Positions 7,454 to 14,318 of a stretch of 18,314 bases of DNA are shown piece by piece. The DNA is taken from NCBI GenBank assembly GCA_047616325.1, contig JBLHGN010000040.1:1-18314 (forward strand). The letters run 5' to 3'. The notes beneath the pieces are model-generated. The model was not told the DNA's origin. It ran no database searches and worked only from the letters and a program-made list of their open reading frames with translations. Source of the DNA: JBLHGN01 sp047616325 (GTDB taxonomy: Bacteria > Pseudomonadota > Gammaproteobacteria > Pseudomonadales > Cellvibrionaceae). The first letter of the stretch is position 1. Each line of letters begins with the position of its first letter. The translations under genes and the position numbers were made by a program.

Positions 7454-8484
7454 AGGTTGGCGCGATATTCGCCAGGCGTTTGTCCTGTCCACTTTTTAAA
7501 CGAGCGAAAAAATGCACTAGGCTCGTCAAATCCTAAATTTTCGGCAATATCGTTGTTGGACAATTCTAAACAACTTAAGTAATGAAATGCGGCCTCCATG
7601 CGGCACTCGTCTTTTAGGCGCTGATAGGAGGTGTTGTCTTTTTGCAATTGACGTCGGAGAGTGGTAACCGAGACATTTAGTTGAGAAGCAACAGCGTCAG
7701 CAGATGGCATTGCACCACTCACATCCCGTTTTAGAATATTGCGAACCTTATCTACCGTATGTATATGAATCGGGTCTTCAGTAATCAAATGATAGGGCGC
7801 CGTGCGCAAAAACGACATCAGCGAATCTTGATTCTGAACAATAGGATAGGATAAATATTTTATTGGGTAGCTAATAGAGTTTGTTTGACTGCCATAACTT
7901 ATATCAGGAATGCGCGTGTAATCCAGCAGCGGTATCATGCCCTCAAAATCGGGAAAAGTAACACTCATTTTGGTAATGGGAATTTCTAGTCCGACTAACC
8001 ACTCCGATAAGCGATGCCAGGTAATTAACGAGGCCATCAACGTTTCGGGTTCAGCTTGATTGAGTTTTACTTGAAACTCTTCCTGTGACATTGTGCGCGA
8101 CGGTGACAGCGTGAGTGTCGTCAACGTCTCGTCTGTTCTGAGCACATAGCGCACATGTAACCCGCGACATATCTCGGCGAATTCGCCAGCCCTGATGATG
8201 GCCTGCGAAAGATCTGAGCAGTGTATAAGCGTTAGGCACATTAGGCGAAAAGCGCCTAGCGGCACTTTGCCATCGGCAAAAATGCCAAACCATTCGTCTT
8301 GTGTTCCGCGCATTACCCTTTGATAGATTTCACCGTACTTAAGCGCCGTAATTTCGCCGCGGCTTTCTAAATATTGTATACTCAGATTCAAGTCTCTGAG
8401 TATATCCTCAATTTTACAGCCAGCTTTTTGTGCTTGATCGAGCAAATGAATGGCATACTTAACCGGAACCGTAAGCGCGCTCAT
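7438..8484 (-). CDS. AraC-family transcriptional regulator (Arabinose_bd type)
   Basis: 348 residues. The N-terminal two thirds match the ligand-sensing domain of the OruR/ArgR-like AraC group (conserved features include ITALKYGEIYQRV, FGIFADGKVPLGAFRLMC and IPLLDYTRIPDISYG). The last 100 residues hold two helix-turn-helix units: VASQLNVSVTTLRRQL and then IAENLGFDEPSAFFRSFKKWTGQTPGEYR. Regulators of this group often control adjacent catabolic genes, and the next genes on the strand are acyl-CoA dehydrogenase and acyl-CoA synthetase, so they are the natural targets (inference). The ATG overlaps the stop of the upstream membrane-protein gene as ATGA, which implies translational coupling. The inducer is unknown. 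Confidence 0.92.
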   Translation of the reverse strand: MSALTVPVKYAIHLLDQAQKAGCKIEDILRDLNLSIQYLESRGEITALKYGEIYQRVMRGTQDEWFGIFADGKVPLGAFRLMCLTLIHCSDLSQAIIRAGEFAEICRGLHVRYVLRTDETLTTLTLSPSRTMSQEEFQVKLNQAEPETLMASLITWHRLSEWLVGLEIPITKMSVTFPDFEGMIPLLDYTRIPDISYGSQTNSISYPIKYLSYPIVQNQDSLMSFLRTAPYHLITEDPIHIHTVDKVRNILKRDVSGAMPSADAVASQLNVSVTTLRRQLQKDNTSYQRLKDECRMEAAFHYLSCLELSNNDIAENLGFDEPSAFFRSFKKWTGQTPGEYRANLQYGK

Positions 8485-8813
8485 ATATGAGTCTCGGAAT
8501 CGATCATTTGTGCTGAAGCGGTATTGTTTTTAATCGCTTCGGACGACATGGCTTCTTTTTCTGGACTAGATAGCTCCTCTGAATTAGATATTGATGCAGC
8601 GTTACGAGAGTCCGACAGCTTTCTCATTACAAAAGCCAGCGGTACCGCAACCAACATTAACGCCACCAGCAATACCAAGCATATCCAGACAAACTTGATA
8701 ACATTTTCCACCGGAAAACCAAAGGTATTTATCATCATCCACACGGATGATGCGCAGGCTAGCATTGTAATAACCATACTATATCTACGGTTGTATTGGA
8801 TTTTAATTTTCAC
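8481..8813 (-). CDS. Small two-helix inner-membrane protein coupled to AraC gene
   Basis: 110 residues. Two hydrophobic segments (about 11-30 and 38-63) are followed by a charged, Ser/Glu-rich cytoplasmic-type tail of about 45 residues. The start is GTG with GGAG six bases upstream; an overlapping ATG frame ends after four codons, so GTG is preferred. Its stop codon overlaps the ATG of the AraC regulator in an ATGA, so the two are co-translated. I do not recognise a family. A membrane partner or sensor for the regulator is possible but only inferred from coupling. Confidence 0.75.
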   Translation of the reverse strand: MKIKIQYNRRYSMVITMLACASSVWMMINTFGFPVENVIKFVWICLVLLVALMLVAVPLAFVMRKLSDSRNAASISNSEELSSPEKEAMSSEAIKNNTASAQMIDSETHI

Positions 8814-8863
8814 ACATCACTCCAAAAAAAACTCAGAACACAGCTATATGCAGTATTTTAGGT

Positions 8864-9724
8864 TTAAGAAATTAATCGAGATAGAGCATAGGCAATTCCA
8901 TCATCCCATACGGGCTTAGTGACGATGTCGGCAATGGCCTTTACTTCGTCACCGGCATTACCCATTGCCACTCCAATGCCCGCATTTTTCAAAAACACAC
9001 AATCGGATTGCGCATCGCCAAAGCTCATTACCTGCGACGCCGCAATACCGTGAAATGTCAACATCTTAGCAAATGCTTTTTCGCGGCAAGCGCTGGGGTC
9101 GGTAATACTTACAAACAACCAATCTGGATAGGCTGCTATGCCTGCATATGCAAAATCCAATGAAGGAAAACGTTTTTCTAAGTCATGCAACACAGAAAAT
9201 TTATCGCGGCTATTTACAGCAGCTAATAATTTTATTACTGAACTTTCGGCTATTACACTATCAAAATCTTTGTCTAGGGCATCACAACGCAAATGTTGCG
9301 TATGCACGCGGCGAATTTCATCTAGATTATTCTGTTCGATATAATAGTGTTCACTGGTGTAGATCTCGTAGTGCACATTCAGCGTGCGCAAACATGCAAT
9401 TACGGTTGTTGCTGTTTTACGGGGCAATTCAGCTTGAGACAGTACTCTATTTTGCGATGGCAAATACAGCGAAGCACCCGCGCAAAAAATCCCGAGATCG
9501 TCTAAGCCTAGTTCGTAAACTATGTGACGAGCCGCAAAATATGGGCGGCCTGAAGCAATTCCCGCTTTAATGTCTTTTTCTTTTATATTTTTAATTGCTA
9601 ATTTTGTTGCCGATGAATAACTTCCATCCAAGCCGAGTAAGGTTCCATCAACATCAAAAAAAATAGCTTTAATATCGTTCTGCGGCAATTGTTCTTCGGT
9701 CATTAATTCAAGTAATTCTCCCAT
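8864..9724 (-). CDS. Cof-type HAD family hydrolase
   Basis: Haloacid-dehalogenase superfamily phosphatase with a large type II cap domain, as in Cof/YidA/YbhA. Counting from the ATG at 9724: motif I FFDVDGTLLGLDG carries the nucleophile Asp24 and acid Asp26. Motif II is the Ser58 of ASGRP, motif III a Lys in VIKLLA, and motif IV FGDAQSD, with Ser where the Cof subgroup usually has Asn. The cap lies between motifs II and IV. The protein is expected to dephosphorylate small sugar phosphates or cofactors in the cytoplasm; the substrate cannot be read. Start choice is uncertain: GTG at 9757 (overlapping the upstream gene by 28 bp), ATG at 9724 (just after the upstream stop) or ATG at 9703 are all in frame. 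It is probably co-transcribed with the 140-residue gene upstream. Confidence 0.88.
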   Translation of the reverse strand: MGELLELMTEEQLPQNDIKAIFFDVDGTLLGLDGSYSSATKLAIKNIKEKDIKAGIASGRPYFAARHIVYELGLDDLGIFCAGASLYLPSQNRVLSQAELPRKTATTVIACLRTLNVHYEIYTSEHYYIEQNNLDEIRRVHTQHLRCDALDKDFDSVIAESSVIKLLAAVNSRDKFSVLHDLEKRFPSLDFAYAGIAAYPDWLFVSITDPSACREKAFAKMLTFHGIAASQVMSFGDAQSDCVFLKNAGIGVAMGNAGDEVKAIADIVTKPVWDDGIAYALSRLIS

Positions 9725-9729
9725 GCCCG

Positions 9730-10152
9730 TTACAGAAAACTCTGTTCCTGAGTCCACTCGCAGTGCACCTGATTAATGCCTGAGCCGGGAGTGTGGCCGT
9801 TGTTTTTACTCTCCCATGTAAAGGTATGCACACCGGCAAGTTCAGTTTCGAGATGCACGATGGCCGAGACCCAGTACATGCTGTCGAGCAGCGATTCAAA
9901 ATGCTTCATCCACTCCTTCCACTCATACTCGATTGCCTTATAGGAGGCGCCAAAGTGCATAACTTCAGTTTGATAATTGTCTGCGCTCACCTCTATTCTA
10001 GGTATGGCAAACATTTCGCGCGAGACATAGGGCCAATCTTCCGACTTGGGTAGCGCGAGCATTGACTGCCTGTTTATGGCTCTACGCTCGACATCTTTGC
10101 GATAGTCGGAAATATCTTTTATGCAACCGTAGACTATTGATTCTTGATCCAT
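9730..10152 (-). CDS. Uncharacterised 140-residue soluble protein
   Basis: Not recognised. A cytoplasmic-looking protein without signal peptide or membrane helix. It is rich in aromatic and acidic residues, with distinctive segments YGCIKDISDYR, LPKSEDWPYVSREMF, VMHFGASYKAIEYEWKEW and VHLETELAGVHTFTWES, which look like conserved-family text rather than noise. Compact acidic and aromatic proteins of this size include many polymorphic-toxin immunity proteins, but no toxin gene is nearby. The ATG at 10152 has only a weak GAG upstream. It abuts or overlaps the HAD phosphatase gene, so the pair is likely an operon. Confidence 0.75.
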   Translation of the reverse strand: MDQESIVYGCIKDISDYRKDVERRAINRQSMLALPKSEDWPYVSREMFAIPRIEVSADNYQTEVMHFGASYKAIEYEWKEWMKHFESLLDSMYWVSAIVHLETELAGVHTFTWESKNNGHTPGSGINQVHCEWTQEQSFL

Positions 10153-10208
10153 AAAAACTCTATATATTGAGGTTTACAAGTGAAAGTACAAAAAAACTAA
10201 AACCATTA

Positions 10209-10826
10209 TTAAAACGGCCACCACCAGGATGAATTTAGGCGTTTTTCACAGCCTTTCAATTGGCTTTCATATTGCTTAGCTCTGTTTTCTACTTTGCGAG
10301 CAACCGCAGTTAACCAAGCTTTTTCCCTATACGTCCCCCTGGAATATCCGCCGTGTCCCTCGTGATAAGCCAAATATAAGGCGTAGGGGTCTGAGGCGGA
10401 GATCTTGCTGCGGCTAACACTAATTTGATTGTACCAAGCTACGAAATCGATGGCGTCATCAAAATCATTTCTATCAGCACCCCAGCGACCGGAAGATTTT
10501 TTGTACCAGTCCCAGGTGCCGTCTTTGGCCTGGGAATAGCCATAAGCACTGCTGGCTCTAGGCCCGGGAATAAAGCCCAAATATTTTTTTCGGGGTGGTT
10601 TTGCCTTTGCGACAAAACGTGACTCTTGATACATAAACGCCATATTAGTGGGGATGGGAATATTCCATCGCTTTGACGCCTTTTTTGCATCTTTATACCA
10701 ACTGTCTTTTTCATCGAATATATGGCATAAATTATCGAGATGCCGAGGCGGAGACCCTGCGCAACCGAAAATAGTAAGGCCTATCATAGCCATTGTAATT
10801 AGTTTGCAAACAATACCGATATTCAT
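10209..10826 (-). CDS. Lytic transglycosylase (SLT-fold) lipoprotein
   Basis: 205 residues from the chosen ATG. This start gives a clean lipoprotein signal (LITMAMIGLTIFGC, lipid-modified Cys22, Ala at +2, so outer-membrane sorting is likely). A GTG 16 codons upstream would put an unlikely acidic stretch before the signal. The mature part has the catalytic Glu68 in FMYQESRF, followed by an insert PPRKKYLGFIPGPR, the AYGYSQAKDGTWDWY motif and a second aromatic block YLAYHEGHGGYSRGTY, the usual layout of SLT-type peptidoglycan lyases. It would cleave glycan strands in the periplasm. It follows the ligase gene with 90 bp between. I recall similar lipoproteins downstream of zipA-ligA in related genomes, so this is probably the native neighbour of ligA. 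Confidence 0.85.
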   Translation of the reverse strand: MNIGIVCKLITMAMIGLTIFGCAGSPPRHLDNLCHIFDEKDSWYKDAKKASKRWNIPIPTNMAFMYQESRFVAKAKPPRKKYLGFIPGPRASSAYGYSQAKDGTWDWYKKSSGRWGADRNDFDDAIDFVAWYNQISVSRSKISASDPYALYLAYHEGHGGYSRGTYREKAWLTAVARKVENRAKQYESQLKGCEKRLNSSWWWPF

Positions 10827-10894
10827 TTCTCCCAAAGTTTCTATCAAATAGCCTGGATCTTCTAAGAGATCCACGGTCCAAAATTAAGCTACGC

Positions 10895-10932
10895 AAAAAA
10901 AACGAGCTGTACAAATTAACTTTTCTTAGCTC
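10895..10932 (-). terminator. Possible terminator at end of ligase gene
   Basis: On the minus strand GAGCT (10932-10928) pairs with AGCTC (10908-10904) across a long 19-base loop and is followed by eight T residues (10902-10895). The T-run is good but the stem is weak. A second dyad, GGATCT/AGATCC at about 10856-10873, lies just downstream before the lipoprotein gene. Confidence 0.4.
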
Positions 10933-12871
10933 TTAGCTCATCAAGATACTCATGCTCATTTATCACACGCACCCCTTTTTGGGCGGCTGATTTTAATTTA
11001 TTTTCACCAACATTCTTTCCCGTTACCAATAGCGTTGTTTTGCCCGTAACGGACTTACCTACTTTAGCTCCAAGTGATTTTGCCTCGGCTTCCAAATTAG
11101 GACGTTTCCCATACTCCATAGTACCCGTAAATACAATCAACTCCCCATCCAAGAGAAAATTGGATCGATCTTGTGACCTTGTGGTTTCTTTGATATTAAA
11201 ACCTAATTCATATAACTGATTAAATTCACCACGGATACTTTTCAAGCCTTCATGAATAGTCGAGGCACTTAATTCAGCAAAACCATCTAGCTCAACCATT
11301 TCAGATCTCGTCAGAGTGAAAATTTCAGTGACCCTATGATGTTCCAATAGCTTTTCACAATTACCCTCTCCTAATCTGGGCACACCAAAGGCAGCCAAAA
11401 ATCTCCAATCCTCGATTTCTATCGATCTACTAGTCAGTAACTGGGCCACGAGATTTTCAGATGTCTTCTCACCGAAGCCCATTTCAATAAATCTTTTAAC
11501 ACTTAAATCATAAATAGCATAAATAGATTTAATTCCAGATTTATGTATTTTCTCAATAACTTTAGGACCAAATCCATCAACATTTCCTAGGGTTTTAAAG
11601 AAATGTATCAATGTATTCTCTGCTTGGGCTGAGCAATCAGTCATATTTGGACAGAATAGATTGTCGCCATCCCAGACAACATGAGAATGACAGCTAGGAC
11701 ATTCGCTAGGAATATCTGGTTCAACTTTCTCAATCACGCGCTCTATTTTTGGTATCACTAAACCACTTCTAACTAGCTCTACTAAAGCACCTTTCCCAAC
11801 ACCCTTCGATTTAACCATCCCAAAATGATGAACTGTTGCTCGACTAATTGTTGCTCCACTTAATTTGATTGGTTCTAATATCGCAACCGGAGTTAACCTC
11901 CCAGATCTCGAAGTTTGAGGCACCACCTCAAGAACTCTTACCTTGGCAATCTCAGCATTTACCTTATAAGCGATTTGCCATCTATGATGTTTTCTAGTTG
12001 ATCCCACATGAGATTTCAATGCTTCATTTGTAGTCTCTGCAATAATGCCATCTATTTCATAATCAACTAAGCCCCAGATTTTACCAAGGATGCCCTTAAA
12101 TTCTATTAAAAATACTTCATAATGACCAACCCAACCCTCCAAAAGGGAAAAAGGGAAAAAAACGCACGCTTCGCTATCAATAGCCTCTTGAATCCTCTCG
12201 TCGACTTTTTTCTCAGCAATTATTGATGCTTGAATATTTCTGGAATTTTCAAAATGACCGCTTAAATTCTCATCAAAATAACTCTTTTTAATGACGATTT
12301 CTCCGGCACCACAGCCTCTTACTCCTCCTTTGGCAACCTTTAGCCCTTTAGCAAAGGCTCTTGAAATATCTTGCCCTTTTGTACCATTTCCTCTTGTATA
12401 AAGCTTTTTTCCATCATCGTAAGCAGCATATCCATCGAGTTTGGGAGTAACTCTAATATTTAATTCTGACAACTCCACGTTAATTTCATTAGCAGCTTTC
12501 ACAAGCCGTTCTACCCACTTATTAATTTCTTCATAACTATAAGCCTTTTCTGTGGAAAGCATTTTAACAGGCAGCAACACTGTCTTAGACTCAAGAAGTG
12601 GCTCTGGTTCTACCGACGAAAGGAACTCACTATCAGGATCTTGAGTTTCAAGCTCTCTTAGGTAAAGGGCGTCATACTTACTATCCGACATTACTGGAAT
12701 ACCAGCTCTATATGTCGCGTTTGCCATCTGAAGAATTAATGTTAAGTCTTCAGGCGAAAAGGCCCATACGGACGCTTCATAACTCAACAGTTTTGGAGCA
12801 TTACCTTTACTTATTCTAATACCAGCCTTATTAATTGCGGCCATTTGAGCATCAGTTAACGAAACGTCCAT
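10916..12871 (-). CDS. ligA: Divergent NAD+-dependent DNA ligase in the ligA position
   Basis: 651 residues with the full LigA layout, sealing nicked DNA with NAD+. Domain Ia is near 45-95 (Asp63, Tyr66, Asp67 kept). The nucleotidyltransferase has nucleophile Lys144 in TPKLDG, TRGNGTKGQDIS, motif III Glu191, motif IV EIDGII (Asp274) and motif V Lys303. The OB fold spans about 310-385. The zinc finger is Cys391, 394, 407, 413, then HhH repeats 425-560 and BRCT 571-648. It differs from canonical LigA: Thr142 replaces the Glu two before Lys144, motif IV has Glu279 where E. coli has Lys290, and RNAAAGSLRQ is replaced by RNIQASIIAE. ATG 12871 is chosen because AGGTGG lies nine bases upstream; GTG at 12907 has no ribosome binding site. 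The gene is much more AT-rich than zipA or smc. It is either the cell's main ligase by replacement or an additional one. Confidence 0.92.
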   Translation of the reverse strand: MDVSLTDAQMAAINKAGIRISKGNAPKLLSYEASVWAFSPEDLTLILQMANATYRAGIPVMSDSKYDALYLRELETQDPDSEFLSSVEPEPLLESKTVLLPVKMLSTEKAYSYEEINKWVERLVKAANEINVELSELNIRVTPKLDGYAAYDDGKKLYTRGNGTKGQDISRAFAKGLKVAKGGVRGCGAGEIVIKKSYFDENLSGHFENSRNIQASIIAEKKVDERIQEAIDSEACVFFPFSLLEGWVGHYEVFLIEFKGILGKIWGLVDYEIDGIIAETTNEALKSHVGSTRKHHRWQIAYKVNAEIAKVRVLEVVPQTSRSGRLTPVAILEPIKLSGATISRATVHHFGMVKSKGVGKGALVELVRSGLVIPKIERVIEKVEPDIPSECPSCHSHVVWDGDNLFCPNMTDCSAQAENTLIHFFKTLGNVDGFGPKVIEKIHKSGIKSIYAIYDLSVKRFIEMGFGEKTSENLVAQLLTSRSIEIEDWRFLAAFGVPRLGEGNCEKLLEHHRVTEIFTLTRSEMVELDGFAELSASTIHEGLKSIRGEFNQLYELGFNIKETTRSQDRSNFLLDGELIVFTGTMEYGKRPNLEAEAKSLGAKVGKSVTGKTTLLVTGKNVGENKLKSAAQKGVRVINEHEYLDELRAKKS

Positions 12872-13226
12872 CTTATATGCCCACCTGCATAGAGTTGCAT
12901 ATGTCACCGATATTTGAAACTTTTCTATGGTATTTAATCATTGCTATCCTGTTAACTCGGAGAGACATGGATTGAGGCCTGTAGTCGATACCGTCACCAG
13001 CATGGATGCTGGTGACGAGCCTACATGGATGTATTTACGGCGTGTCACGAACAGATGTGCGCGATTTATGTCTCGGGCTACGCAAAATGCATATTACTCT
13101 GTCAATTCGGGTGGATGACCTGGTCTTGCACAACGTAATGGGACAGCCATTATATTTAATAAAGGTCACATTCACGTCACCTTTTGTTGTTTCTTTTTAT
13201 GGACTTATTTATATGTAGGAGCGAAC
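12872..13226. other. 355-bp spacer between zipA and ligase, mostly repeat
   Basis: No gene is supported. The stretch holds the hairpin repeat at 12992-13033, with related CATGGAT-containing sequence from about 12965 to 13060, plus AT-rich DNA on the zipA side. Two small plus-strand open frames cross the repeat but have no ribosome binding site and are rejected. zipA and ligA are normally close together, so this spacer marks a junction. Confidence 0.6.
12992..13033. repeat. REP-like tandem hairpin element (CATGGATG-centred)
   Basis: CGTCACCAGCAT (12992-13003) and ATGCTGGTGACG (13006-13017) form a perfect 12-bp dyad around GG. After GAGCC comes a second dyad, TACAT-GG-ATGTA (13022-13033), then TTTACGGCGTGTCACG. 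Both are centred on CATGGATG, and a third CATGGATT lies at 12967. From memory, hairpins followed by an ACGGCGTGTC-like tail are repeated across genomes of marine gammaproteobacteria, which makes this one copy of a dispersed element; that cannot be shown within the window. Confidence 0.7.
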
Positions 13227-14288
13227 TCACACCCGTGCGAGCTTTTTCTTGCGCTCGTATTCTATTACTCGCTGACGCCCGTGTTCAATGGTCTGGCTAG
13301 TCATTACACTGCGATTTTCATCCTTTAACTCGCCACCTATCTTGGTGGCGATATTTCGCGCGGTAACCGCCAGATCGTTATAGGCTGCCAGGCTCTCCCC
13401 GGCCACAGGCAAACTCAAAAACATGCTCACACCAGGCGTTTCAAATTCGGCCATTGCCGCCAGATTAAACGTACCTGGCACCACCATATTGGCCAAGCTA
13501 AATACTACCGGTGCATCGCCGTCGTTGTCCAAGTGGCGATGAAAGATATCCATTGCACCAAGCTTCATGCCCTCTTCCACTAACGTTTCCAGTAAATCTG
13601 GGCCCTGAAAGCGCTCGCCCGACTTGGCCATTATATTGATGATCAGCACTTCCTCAGGGCTGTCGTAAACAATATCTTCTGTTTTGGGATCTTCTTCGTA
13701 CCTTCGCGACGGCTTGACCGACTCATACGTTTCTAAGCCGGTTTTGTCGGACGGCGGGTCTTCGTTGGCTAGCATTCTGGATTCAGCTTCATTTCCACTC
13801 ACGCTGGTGGAAACTTCGTCCGATATCGATTCACCGTCTTCCTCAATGGAAGATGAATCATCGTCTAAATCATCAAAAGAGCCTAATCTCGGTTCTGCGG
13901 GATCAACAAGATCATCGATGCCTTCGTCTGCGTGCTCTTCAAGTTCAACCGAGTCCATCAACATGGGCACAGACTCTTCGAGATTTAGCGCAACTTGCTC
14001 GGGAATACGTTGCGGTGCACCTACGGTTACTCTACCAGTTTCAAATTTTTTACGTACAGTCTTATTAAACTGCTCTACGTCGTTTTCCCCGCGATAAGCC
14101 GCAACACGCGCACCACCGGATGGGAATTCGCTGGTACTCACCTGAACAGGGTTTTCTTTATCGGCCTTTTTTGCATTTTTAGAGAGGCGCAAGTTTTGTC
14201 TTCTTGCCAGTCGCATGCGCCGAACACCATCCAGCACAATGCCAATAATCAAAAGTACGATGATTGCCGTTAACCAATCTTTGTTCAC
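13227..14288 (-). CDS. zipA: Cell division protein ZipA
   Basis: 353 residues. An N-terminal membrane anchor (about 5-21, LTAIIVLLIIGIVLDGV) is followed by basic residues RRMRLARRQ, then a long low-complexity linker (about 40-205) and the C-terminal FtsZ-binding domain (about 208-350, beginning EEVLIINIMAKSGERFQG). The linker is strongly acidic and Ser/Asp/Glu-rich rather than the Pro/Gln-rich linker of enteric ZipA. The protein tethers FtsZ to the inner membrane early in septation. The start is GTG with AGGAG eight bases upstream. It lies 30 bp after smc, as in other Pseudomonadales-like genomes, so the two are probably co-transcribed. It is separated from the ligase gene by the repeat-bearing spacer. 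Confidence 0.95.
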   Translation of the reverse strand: MNKDWLTAIIVLLIIGIVLDGVRRMRLARRQNLRLSKNAKKADKENPVQVSTSEFPSGGARVAAYRGENDVEQFNKTVRKKFETGRVTVGAPQRIPEQVALNLEESVPMLMDSVELEEHADEGIDDLVDPAEPRLGSFDDLDDDSSSIEEDGESISDEVSTSVSGNEAESRMLANEDPPSDKTGLETYESVKPSRRYEEDPKTEDIVYDSPEEVLIINIMAKSGERFQGPDLLETLVEEGMKLGAMDIFHRHLDNDGDAPVVFSLANMVVPGTFNLAAMAEFETPGVSMFLSLPVAGESLAAYNDLAVTARNIATKIGGELKDENRSVMTSQTIEHGRQRVIEYERKKKLARV

Positions 14289-14318
14289 TTAATTGTCTCC
14301 TGTCACTTTCTCAAATGA

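Noticed and set aside
12872..12907. Upstream GTG start for the ligase (12 more residues)
   Set aside because: No ribosome binding site before the GTG, while the ATG at 12871 has AGGTGG at good spacing.
12927..13218. Two plus-strand open frames across the zipA-ligase spacer
   Set aside because: They read through the hairpin repeat, overlap each other and lack ribosome binding sites.
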